A stretch of 5,134 nt of DNA from Candidatus Caccocola faecipullorum (lineage in GTDB: Bacteria > Synergistota > Synergistia > Synergistales > Synergistaceae), in NCBI GenBank assembly GCA_018716365.1, contig DVKA01000007.1:1-5134 (forward strand). The letters are read 5' to 3'. Each line of letters opens with the position of its first letter. Position 1 is the stretch's first letter. The position numbers and the translations under genes are program-made. Shown here piece after piece: positions 1-4,811 of the stretch. The notes beneath the pieces are model-generated. The model searched no databases, was not told where the DNA came from, and saw only the letters and a program-made list of their open reading frames with translations.

Positions 1-474
1 GAATTCGCGCGCGGCGCGGCGGAGGCCGGAAACAGCGTCGAAAAAATAGCGCTCGCCGACTACGAGCTGAAATTCTGCAAGGGCTGCCTCGCCTGCCAGA
101 AGACCGGCAAATGCGTCATAAAGGACGGCACGGAGCAGATACTTGCAAAGATGAACGAGGCCGATGTGATAGCCTTCGCTACGCCAATCTACTACTATGA
201 GATGAGCGGGCAGCTCAAGACGATGCTCGACCGCAGCAATCCGCTCTTCGGCACGGACTACCGCTTCCGCGACATATATCTCTTCACTGCCGCCGCCGAC
301 GGCTCCGAGGAGGCCGACGAACGCGCGTTGGTCGGCCTTCAGGGCTGGATAGAATGCTTCGACAAAGCGGAGCTGAAGGGCAGCGTCCTCGCGGCGGGGG
401 CCGACTCTGTCGGTTCGGTAAAAGGCAATCCCGCACTTGAGCGCGCGTACGAGATGGGACGCGCCGTAAAATAG
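1..474 (+). CDS. NAD(P)H-dependent flavodoxin-fold oxidoreductase, Fe-S flavoprotein-like (5' end outside window)
   Basis: The reading frame is open from the first base, so the gene starts upstream; 157 residues and a TAG stop are present. The visible part begins within the first helix of a flavodoxin fold. It then shows four cysteines at visible residues 26, 29, 32 and 38 (CX2CX2CX5C), followed by the conserved segment ATPIYYYEMSGQLKTMLDR, which lies by the flavin in FMN-reductase/flavodoxin_2 proteins. The compact Cys motif matches that of iron-sulfur flavoproteins (Isf type), where it holds a 4Fe-4S cluster, but many plain NAD(P)H:FMN oxidoreductases of this superfamily carry a similar Cys pattern, so cluster binding is an inference. 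By family length about 20-30 N-terminal residues are missing, including the phosphate-binding loop. The substrate cannot be told. The protein is cytoplasmic, with no membrane segment. It is probably co-transcribed with the lipoprotein gene 19 nt downstream. Isoleucine is encoded by ATA in 6 of 7 cases. Confidence 0.88.
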   Translation, partial: EFARGAAEAGNSVEKIALADYELKFCKGCLACQKTGKCVIKDGTEQILAKMNEADVIAFATPIYYYEMSGQLKTMLDRSNPLFGTDYRFRDIYLFTAAADGSEEADERALVGLQGWIECFDKAELKGSVLAAGADSVGSVKGNPALERAYEMGRAVK

Positions 475-480
475 ATTGAA

Positions 481-486
481 AAGGGG
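481..486 (+). promoter_or_regulatory. Shine-Dalgarno that fixes the lipoprotein start at 494
   Basis: AAGGGG lies 7 nt before the ATG at 494. An in-frame TTG at 476 would add six residues (MKRGKT) but sits almost on the stop of the preceding gene and has no ribosome binding site at the right distance. Starting at 494 also gives a standard lipoprotein signal peptide beginning MKS. Confidence 0.7.
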
Positions 487-493
487 CAAAACA

Positions 494-1006
494 ATGAAAT
501 CAATACTGACCTTAACGGCGGCTCTGGCCGCCGCCCTATGCCTCACGGCCTGCGCTTGCGCCGCGCCGGCCCGCGTCGCCTCAGACGGCGCGCAGATCCA
601 GTGCGAAAATCCCGCGATGCCGACGCGCGTCGCGCCAGAAAACGGAACTAAGATAATCATGCATTTCGGCGACACGGTTATCCCCGGCGTTCTCAACGAC
701 GGAGAAACTGCGCAGGCGCTTGTCAAAATGCTTCCGTACAAAGTGCGCGTCAGCCGCTACTCGCACGACTTCTGCGGGGTGATGGACGACGCGCTCCCGT
801 ACAAAGAAGAAGAGGTGCATCACGGCTGGCTAAACGGCGATATAGACTTTGCCACGGACGCGAACTACTTCACGATACTCTTCGAGGACGAGGAAAACTC
901 CGAGCAGTACGGCTATCAGGTCAACATCGGCGTGATAACCTGCGAGCTGTCGAAAATAGCCGCGCTCGAAGGAAGCTACGAGGTTCTGATAGAGCTCGCA
1001 AAATAA
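494..1006 (+). CDS. Lipoprotein with cyclophilin-like domain
   Basis: A 170-residue protein. Residues 1-19 form a lipoprotein signal peptide: a Lys at position 2, a hydrophobic Ala/Leu-rich core, then the lipobox LTAC with Cys20 as the predicted lipidation site. After a linker of about 30 residues (to about 50), residues 52-169 resemble the cyclophilin-like fold family (Pfam Cyclophil_like2, related to COG4070). The recognisable pattern is a beta strand TKIIMHFGD, then LNDGETAQAL, an LP pair at 80-81, a GxxNGDIDF segment at 111-119, the strand NYFTILFED and a closing G-x-V-N-I-G-V-I segment. Members are small beta-barrels related to peptidyl-prolyl isomerases. Isomerase activity has not been established for most of them and cannot be claimed here. 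The protein should be anchored to a membrane and face outwards. It follows the flavoprotein gene at 19 nt and ends shortly before a strong terminator, which suggests a two-gene (or longer) operon. Family assignment is by eye. Confidence 0.8.
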   Translation: MKSILTLTAALAAALCLTACACAAPARVASDGAQIQCENPAMPTRVAPENGTKIIMHFGDTVIPGVLNDGETAQALVKMLPYKVRVSRYSHDFCGVMDDALPYKEEEVHHGWLNGDIDFATDANYFTILFEDEENSEQYGYQVNIGVITCELSKIAALEGSYEVLIELAK

Positions 1007-1036
1007 CGGCGCGCGCCGTGTCTGTAAAATTTCTGT

Positions 1037-1070
1037 AAATCCCGCTTCGCACTGACGGAGCGGGATTTTT
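1037..1070 (+). terminator. Intrinsic terminator of the flavoprotein-lipoprotein operon
   Basis: A near-perfect hairpin pairs 1037-1049 with 1056-1068 (13 bp including one G-T wobble; core AAATCCCGCT / AGCGGGATTT). The loop has six bases and the right arm runs into a tract of five T (1066-1070). It lies about 30 nt after the lipoprotein stop codon and separates this operon from the zinc-ribbon gene. Confidence 0.9.
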
Positions 1071-1100
1071 CATATTCGCGCATATCTGCGGGGACGGCTG

Positions 1101-1106
1101 TATAAT
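1101..1106 (+). promoter_or_regulatory. Candidate -10 box (TATAAT) for the zinc-ribbon gene
   Basis: A perfect TATAAT stands between the terminator and the gene at 1191, about 85 nt before its start codon. At 16-18 bp upstream there is no good -35 match (sequence about GCGCAT), so this is either a weak or activator-dependent promoter or a chance match. The downstream leader contains a 7-bp inverted repeat (CATCTTC 1114-1120 / GAAGATG 1153-1159) starting close to the expected transcription start. Confidence 0.4.
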
Positions 1107-1190
1107 GGCGGTGCATCTTCATATACGGACGCTTTGCTTTTGGGACGATTGCGAAGATGATGAATAACACGCGAAAGGAGGCGAGAGAAA

Positions 1191-2303
1191 ATGCTTGAAC
1201 ACAAATGCCCCTCATGCGGGCGTCAGCTCGGCTACGAGGGACTGTGCTGGCTCTGCCGCGCGGAAAAAGACCGGCGCGAGGCGCAGGCCTGGACTGCGGA
1301 GCAGATCGCTGAAAAACAGCGGAAGATAACCCAAAATATAACGGCGCTCGACGACTGGAAATCAGAGGAGACGAAAGACCTTTGGAGCCTGATTTCGTAC
1401 CACGGAGCGGTAACGCCTGAGATGCAGCGCGCGGCGCTCGCGGCGGGCGTATTCGACGTCGAGCAGCTCTATTGGCGCGCTCCGGCCGACGTGGGCGCGG
1501 GGCTGGCGAGGGTGCTGATGGAGGCGGATTCCCATGACGAGGCGGGGTGTCTTATGTGCTGTCTTGCGATGCAGGGCGGGGACGAGGCTCTTTCGGCGCT
1601 GCTCGAACTTGAGCGGAACCCGCGCGCGTGGAGGAAAAAGCTCTACGCAGACCCTTCCATATACGCCGAGTGCGGTGGCTGGACTTTCGACAAGGAGGGA
1701 CGGCGGCGCGAGCTTGTATTCGACCGCTGCATCCCGTTCGTAAAGGGGACGCCCGGCGCAAACGAGCCGGCGCGCCTCATGCGCCAGCGCGAGGACTTCT
1801 GCCCGCACTGCGGCTGCCGCATGGTGGACGCGGTGATTCTCGACGGGCGCGACGAGCGCCTGCGTTTCCTCGGCGTGGACGGCGTCATAACGGCCGCCTG
1901 CTGTCCGAACTGCGTCGGCTTCGAGGACGGCGGCGCTTTCACGCGCTTCAACCCGCGCGGCGGAGGCGAGCCTCTGCCGAATGATCTGACGCTCGACGAC
2001 TATGAAAATTATCTCGGCGACGAGGGGCTCGCAGAGCTTGTAAACAACCGCTTCGTCCTTGCGGAGCGCCACGTGCCGCCGTTCTACGGAGCGTACTACG
2101 AGGGCGTGAGCACGATAGGCGGCTTTGCGAACTGGGTGCAGGACTGGCAGTATCTCGAATGTCCCGAATGCGGCAAAAAGATGAAATACGCCGCGCAGAT
2201 AGAGTGGGACATGCTCTTCGACGAATACGGCGGAGAAGGCACGCTCTACCTTGAAATATGCCCGGACTGTCATATCGCGGGGCTGCTGCATCAGCAGACG
2301 TAA
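1191..2303 (+). CDS. Uncharacterised zinc-ribbon protein with DUF1963/YwqG-like C-terminal region
   Basis: A 370-residue soluble protein with no signal peptide or membrane segment. The start is supported by AAAGGAGG at 1174-1181, 9 nt before ATG. Three zinc-ribbon-like Cys clusters are visible: C6/C9 with C19/C22 at the N-terminus, C204/C207 with C238/C241 in the middle, and C324/C327 with C357/C360 near the C-terminus. Residues about 23-60 are charged and probably helical. About 60-150 is helical and resembles a small repeat-type helical domain. The segment CGGWTFD at 161-167 and the C-terminal IGGFANWVQDWQYLECPEC, then MKYAAQIEWD, then GTLYLEICPDC, follow the pattern GG-x-x-x-W-x-Q ... Q-I-D ... 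G-x-L-Y seen in DUF1963/YwqG-like proteins. I do not know a function for such proteins. Zinc or metal binding and a structural or protein-contact role are plausible. It stands alone between a terminator and a permease remnant. Isoleucine is ATA in 7 of 12 cases. Confidence 0.85.
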   Translation: MLEHKCPSCGRQLGYEGLCWLCRAEKDRREAQAWTAEQIAEKQRKITQNITALDDWKSEETKDLWSLISYHGAVTPEMQRAALAAGVFDVEQLYWRAPADVGAGLARVLMEADSHDEAGCLMCCLAMQGGDEALSALLELERNPRAWRKKLYADPSIYAECGGWTFDKEGRRRELVFDRCIPFVKGTPGANEPARLMRQREDFCPHCGCRMVDAVILDGRDERLRFLGVDGVITAACCPNCVGFEDGGAFTRFNPRGGGEPLPNDLTLDDYENYLGDEGLAELVNNRFVLAERHVPPFYGAYYEGVSTIGGFANWVQDWQYLECPECGKKMKYAAQIEWDMLFDEYGGEGTLYLEICPDCHIAGLLHQQT

Positions 2304-2313
2304 GGGCGGATAA

Positions 2314-2649
2314 CGGCGCGGCTCGGGGGCCGCGGGGCCGCTCTGCGCCTTCCTGCTCGGCTCCTTCGCCGCGGGGCCGCTCTACGCGGCTTTTCCGATA
2401 GCCGCGATGCTTCTCAAAAAAGGCGCGTCGTTTTTCAATGTGTTCCTGTTTCTCGGCGCGTGGTCTGCGACGAAGCTTCCGCAGATGCTCTTCGAAATTT
2501 CACAGCTCGGCGCAAGGTTCGCGGCGGCGCGCTTTGCGCTGAACCTTGCCGTAATCGCGCTGATCGCACTGCTGATGGACAAAACGGCGGGCGCGCGGGA
2601 GAGGGCGGAGATGCTGAGGCGCGCGGAGGAAATGTCCGAAAAACGCTAA
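2314..2649 (+). pseudogene. C-terminal remnant of an ArsP_1/YraQ-like (PF03773/DUF318) permease
   Basis: Frame 1 from just after an in-frame TAA (2311-2313) to the TAA at 2647-2649 encodes a permease C-terminus. It reads GSGAAGPLCAFLLGSFAAGP, then LYAAFPIA, KKGASFFNVFLFLGAWS, TKLPQMLFE, a hydrophobic segment ALNLAVIALIALLM, and a charged tail. The GPLYAAFP, KKGAS and GAWS-x-TK-x-P elements are typical of the predicted-permease family PF03773, whose members are inner-membrane proteins with several transmembrane helices. Roughly three membrane segments remain and the N-terminal part is missing. The first ATG in frame (2407) falls inside the conserved region, cutting off GPLYAAFP, and has no Shine-Dalgarno before it. 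There is no ATG, GTG or TTG in frame between 2314 and 2407. Similarity begins about 17 nt after the stop of the upstream gene, so a deletion or rearrangement joined the two. An 80-residue protein from 2407 cannot be fully excluded. Confidence 0.68.
2329..2383 (+). repeat. 16-bp direct repeat inside the permease remnant
   Basis: GCCGCGGGGCCGCTCT occurs at 2329-2344 and again, without a mismatch, at 2368-2383. The offset of 39 bp is exactly 13 codons, so both copies encode the same residues (Ala-Ala-Gly-Pro-Leu and the first base of the next codon region). The second copy lies in the family-conserved AGPLYAAFP motif. The first may be a local duplication or gene-conversion copy, or simple compositional convergence. 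Confidence 0.6.
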
Positions 2650-2662
2650 ATCCTGTGCCGTG

Positions 2663-2691
2663 ACGCGGCGTTTCCGCGCGCGCCGCGTTTT
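2663..2691 (+). terminator. Possible intrinsic terminator after the permease remnant
   Basis: ACGCGGCG (2663-2670) pairs perfectly with CGCCGCGT (2681-2688) across a 10-nt loop and is followed by TTTT (2688-2691). The GC-rich stem is good but the T tract is short. It starts 13 nt after the remnant's stop codon, where the intact permease gene would have ended. Confidence 0.55.
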
Positions 2692-2715
2692 GCCGCGAAC
2701 GGGACGGCGATACGA

Positions 2716-2756
2716 AACGGGCAGGAGCTCTGCGGTTTCCCGCGCTCCGGCCCGTT
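2716..2756 (-). terminator. Long composite hairpin, probable rubrerythrin terminator
   Basis: The sequence folds as AACGGGC (2716-2722) with GCCCGTT (2750-2756), one A/G mismatch, then GGAGC (2724-2728) with GCTCC (2744-2748), a three-base bulge, and GCGG (2732-2735) with CCGC (2740-2743) around the loop TTTC. That makes 16 base pairs. On the - strand it comes 30 nt past the rubrerythrin stop and is followed by TTTCGTA, a poor T tract. It could stop transcription from either side in this convergent zone or stabilise the 3' end of the rubrerythrin message. Confidence 0.55.
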
Positions 2757-2786
2757 GCTTCTTCGGTTGCGCTTATTTCGTAAAAA

Positions 2787-3272
2787 CTAGAACTTCTTGA
2801 ATATCGAAGCCTTCGCGCCGCAGATGGGGCAGTTGGCTTCGGTCTTGCCCTTGTGGATGTAGCCGCAGATCGGGCAGAGATAGTAGTCGTCCTCGGCTCC
2901 GGCCATATCGGCGAGGGCCTCTTTGTAGAGCTGCGCGTGGACCTTCTCGGCCTCGTTCGCGAAGTGGAAGACGCGGGCGGCCGTCTTGTTTCCCTCGGCC
3001 TCGGCTTCCTTGATCATCGGCGGGTACATCTCGCTGAACTCGTAGGTCTCGCCGTTGATGGCGGCCTGGAGGTTCTCTGCGGTGGTGCCGACTCCGCCGT
3101 TTGCGCGGAATTCCGCGAAGGCGTGGATGGTCTCGGCTTCGGCGGTGGCGCGGAAGAGCTTCGCTACTCCCTTGAATCCGTCTTTTTCAGCCTGCTCGGC
3201 GAACATGAGATACTTGCGGTTGGCCTGCGATTCTCCGGCGAATGCGGCTGCGAGATTATCTTTCGTTGACAT
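2787..3272 (-). CDS. rbr: Rubrerythrin
   Basis: A 161-residue cytoplasmic non-haem iron protein that reduces hydrogen peroxide in anaerobes using electrons passed through a rubredoxin-type centre. Residues 1-125 form the ferritin-like four-helix bundle with the diiron ligand pattern: E14, the E47-x-x-H50 pair in EAETIHA, E75/E78 in GETYEFSEMYP, and E109-x-x-H112 in NEAEKVHA. Residues 130-161 are a C-terminal rubredoxin-like domain with Fe(SCys)4 ligands C133, C136, C148 and C151 (YLCPICGYIHKG ... NCPICGA). It is shorter than classical rubrerythrins (about 190 residues), as in other compact members; both metal sites are complete. The start is set by AAGGAGG at 3282-3288, 9 nt upstream. It has its own strong promoter at 3360-3388 and a leader of about 80 nt. 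Isoleucine codons are ATC in 6 of 7 cases, as expected of a highly expressed gene. Confidence 0.97.
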   Translation of the reverse strand: MSTKDNLAAAFAGESQANRKYLMFAEQAEKDGFKGVAKLFRATAEAETIHAFAEFRANGGVGTTAENLQAAINGETYEFSEMYPPMIKEAEAEGNKTAARVFHFANEAEKVHAQLYKEALADMAGAEDDYYLCPICGYIHKGKTEANCPICGAKASIFKKF

Positions 3273-3351
3273 GAAAATTCTCCTCCTTAGAGTTCTTTAT
3301 CCTGATAGTTTTCCCACACATTAAGCGCGCCCGTGAGCACGTTATCTAAAA

Positions 3352-3366
3352 CAATTATAATTTTAA
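3352..3366 (-). promoter_or_regulatory. Possible PerR/Fur-type operator over the rubrerythrin -10 region
   Basis: The - strand reads TTAAAATTATAATTG, which agrees with the PerR box consensus TTATAATnATTATAA at 10 of 14 defined positions and contains the perfect 10-bp palindrome AATTATAATT (3353-3362). It covers the -10 element, a usual place for a repressor site, and rubrerythrin is a known PerR regulon member in several anaerobes. AT-rich promoters match such a consensus by chance fairly often, so this is tentative. Confidence 0.4.
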
Positions 3367-3388
3367 TCCGCAATGGCGTTTTTGTCAA
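3360..3388 (-). promoter_or_regulatory. Near-consensus sigma70-type promoter of rubrerythrin
   Basis: On the - strand there is a perfect -35 TTGACA (3383-3388), a 17-bp spacer and a -10 TAAAAT (3360-3365, five of six matches). A TATAAT (3354-3359) follows immediately in the same AT-rich block. The -35 lies only 10 nt after the cobO stop codon and no terminator is visible between them, so rubrerythrin may receive some read-through from the nudC-cobO transcript in addition to its own. Confidence 0.82.
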
Positions 3389-3398
3389 GCGCCGCGGC

Positions 3399-3926
3399 CT
3401 AGTACTCGACGCCCGCGCGGGCCGGAACGCCGTCGCGGTATGGGTGCTTCACCTCGCGCATCTCGGTGACGAGCGCGGCCCTGTCGATGAACTCTTGCGG
3501 CGCGTGCCGCCCCGTCAGCACAACTTCAGTCCTCTCGGATTTTCTGTCGAGCGCTGCGGCGACTTCCTCCGCCGTCAGCAGGCCGAAGTCCACGGCTACG
3601 TTTATCTCGTCGAGCACGACGAGGTCGTATTCGCCGGAGCTCATGAATTCAGCAGCGAGCTTCAGCCCGCGCCGCGCCTCCGCAAAGTCCTCTTCCGTTT
3701 CGTCGCCTTTGAAAATGCACTGCGCCCGCCCGGTGCGCACGTGCGTGACGCCGGCCATCAAAGCGAGCGAGACGATTTCGCCGTAGACGGGGCTGCCCTT
3801 CATGAACTGCACGAACGCGATCTTCGCGCCGCGCCCTGCCGCGCGCAGCGCGAGGCCGAGCGCCGCCGTCGTCTTGCCCTTGCCGTCGCCTGTGTAGATC
3901 TGTATCAGCCCTTTTTCTCCGAACAT
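3399..3926 (-). CDS. cobO: ATP:cob(I)alamin adenosyltransferase, CobO/BtuR type
   Basis: A 175-residue cytoplasmic enzyme that transfers the 5'-deoxyadenosyl group of ATP to reduced cobalt of corrinoids, making adenosylcobalamin or its precursors. The family hallmarks are all present: IYTGDGKGKTTAALGLALRA at 10-29 with the P-loop GDGKGKTT (13-20), QFMKG at 40-44, VVLDEINVAVDFGLL at 103-117 (Walker-B-like DE at 106-107), LTGRHAPQEFID at 137-148, and the C-terminal KHPYRDGVPARAGVEY. The length fits short CobO proteins (E. coli BtuR is about 20 residues longer, mainly at the N-terminus). The start ATG lies 22 nt inside the end of nudC, with GGAGGAGGAG just upstream, so translation is probably coupled. 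No other cobalamin gene is in the window, so a salvage role is as likely as de novo synthesis. Alternative PduO or EutT type enzymes are excluded by these motifs. Confidence 0.96.
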   Translation of the reverse strand: MFGEKGLIQIYTGDGKGKTTAALGLALRAAGRGAKIAFVQFMKGSPVYGEIVSLALMAGVTHVRTGRAQCIFKGDETEEDFAEARRGLKLAAEFMSSGEYDLVVLDEINVAVDFGLLTAEEVAAALDRKSERTEVVLTGRHAPQEFIDRAALVTEMREVKHPYRDGVPARAGVEY

Positions 3927-4696
3927 TTTTCTCCTCCTCCATGCCTGCGCACGAAGTCCTCGATGAGCCGTGCAGAGATGCTGACGCCGCGGTAGTACTC
4001 AGGCAGCTCGTCCGGCGCGAACCACTTCGCGTCCTCTATCTCGCCCTCGTCGGGGCAGATTTCGCCAGACTCCCACTCCGCGGTGAAGCCGAGCATCAGC
4101 GAGCGCGGGAAGGCCCACGGCTGGCTTGCGAAGTATTTTATGTTTTTGACGCGGACCTTCGTCTCCTCGTAGACCTCGCGCGCGACGCACTCCTCGAGGC
4201 TCTCGCCCGGCTCGACGAAGCCTGCGAGCACGCTGTAGCGCCCGGGCGGGAAATTAACGCCGTGCCCCAGAAGAATTTTCCCATCGCGCTCGACGCAGAC
4301 GATGATGGCGGGGCAGATGACCGGGTAGATGAGCTCGCCGCACCTCGGGCAGCGCATCGCCCACTCCTTGTCGTCGAAGACGTTCGCCGCGCCGCAGCGG
4401 CCGCAGAACCTGTGCGTCCGCTCCCAGTCCATGTAATGGAAGGCCTTGCCGATGCGGAAGAACTGCTCTTCGCCCGCCGTCGTCCAGCAGGTGCGCCGCT
4501 CGCAGGCCTCGAAGCCCGCGGGAATTTCGCACTCGTCCGCGAGCTCGGCCCAGACGTCGTCCGCGCCGTCCCTGTCAACAAGCCCCGAGTTCACGAACTT
4601 CGCGGCGAGACAGTTCGGCACTTCGCCGCGCTCCGGCACGCGCCCGCCTCCGGCAAGAATCACGCGCCCTTTATGAAACATATAGCATAGAGACAT
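3905..4696 (-). CDS. nudC: NAD(H) pyrophosphatase NudC (Nudix hydrolase)
   Basis: A 263-residue protein that hydrolyses NADH/NAD+ to NMN(H) and AMP; in E. coli the enzyme also removes NAD caps from RNA. The layout matches the family (E. coli about 257 residues): a divergent N-terminal domain (1-90), a zinc ribbon with C98, C101, C116 and C119, the linker YPVICPAIIV (124-133), and the Nudix domain from about 130. The Nudix box spans G159-V181 and keeps E165, R173, E174, E177 and E178. The NudC-specific SQPWAFPRS motif follows at 191-199, which separates it from other Nudix enzymes. One departure: the Gly before the last hydrophobic position of the box is Lys180. The start ATG at 4696 has AAGGA (4703-4707) 6 nt upstream; a second Met at residue 6 has no such site. 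It is first in an operon with cobO and divergent from ppnP. Confidence 0.95.
   Translation of the reverse strand: MSLCYMFHKGRVILAGGGRVPERGEVPNCLAAKFVNSGLVDRDGADDVWAELADECEIPAGFEACERRTCWTTAGEEQFFRIGKAFHYMDWERTHRFCGRCGAANVFDDKEWAMRCPRCGELIYPVICPAIIVCVERDGKILLGHGVNFPPGRYSVLAGFVEPGESLEECVAREVYEETKVRVKNIKYFASQPWAFPRSLMLGFTAEWESGEICPDEGEIEDAKWFAPDELPEYYRGVSISARLIEDFVRRHGGGEKCSEKKG
3931..3940 (-). promoter_or_regulatory. cobO ribosome binding site embedded in the nudC reading frame
   Basis: GGAGGAGGAG on the - strand ends 4 nt before the cobO ATG. The same bases encode the Gly-Gly-Gly-Glu run (253-256) of NudC. It decides the cobO start and implies translational coupling between the two overlapping genes. 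Confidence 0.8.
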
Positions 4697-4738
4697 TTAC
4701 GGTCCTTCTTCCTCTTCGAACAGATATACACGAACGTT

Positions 4739-4744
4739 ATTGTA
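4739..4744 (-). promoter_or_regulatory. Candidate -10 box for nudC-cobO
   Basis: TACAAT on the - strand (five of six matches to TATAAT) lies about 43 nt before the nudC ATG in the short divergent intergenic region. At 17 bp upstream stands TGTTCT, a poor -35. A TATATC closer to the gene (4723-4728) is an alternative. No convincing operator is seen. Confidence 0.35.
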
Positions 4745-4745
4745 C

Positions 4746-4774
4746 TGGACTTAGCGGCAAAAGAACACTATTAT
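4746..4774 (+). promoter_or_regulatory. Candidate promoter for ppnP
   Basis: TGGACT (4746-4751, four of six -35 matches), a 17-bp spacer and TATTAT (4769-4774, five of six -10 matches) would start transcription near 4781, giving a leader of about 30 nt. It lies back to back with the candidate nudC promoter in the only AT-rich stretch of this part of the window. Confidence 0.55.
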
Positions 4775-4811
4775 TTATACATCGCAATATCATTTCTCAG
4801 GAGGGCTCGTC

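Noticed and set aside
1..6. The window starts with GAATTC, an EcoRI site
   Set aside because: It lies in frame within the flavoprotein coding sequence and fits the expected protein, so it is not evidence of a cloning junction.
476..493. Upstream TTG start for the lipoprotein
   Set aside because: It has no spaced Shine-Dalgarno, while AAGGGG sits ideally for the ATG at 494, which also gives a standard signal peptide.
1007..1018. Perfect 12-bp palindrome CGGCGCGCGCCG just after the lipoprotein stop
   Set aside because: A GC-only palindrome with no loop is expected by chance in this composition, and the true terminator follows it.
1021..1039. TCTGTAAA repeated 11 nt apart before the terminator
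   Set aside because: Only two short copies, partly inside the terminator stem; too little to call a regulatory repeat.
976..1215. 79-residue - strand open frame across the intergenic region before the zinc-ribbon gene
   Set aside because: It runs through the terminator hairpin and both gene ends, with no ribosome binding site or recognisable domain.
1362..2291. 309-residue open frame on the - strand opposite the zinc-ribbon gene
   Set aside because: It is rich in Arg, Ala, His and Val with no family pattern, has no ribosome binding site, and lies exactly antisense to a gene with clear zinc-ribbon motifs. It is the usual mirror frame of GC-rich coding DNA.
2853..3269. 138-residue + strand open frame opposite rubrerythrin
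   Set aside because: Antisense to a rubrerythrin with all metal ligands intact; the translation is Gly/Val/Leu-rich without motifs.
3333..3995. 220-residue + strand open frame opposite cobO
   Set aside because: It runs antisense through cobO and the rubrerythrin promoter, has low-complexity Arg/Ala-rich composition and shows no recognisable domain.
3941..4690. 249-residue + strand open frame opposite nudC
   Set aside because: A mirror frame of a confidently identified NudC, with Ala/Arg/Val-rich sequence and no start signal.
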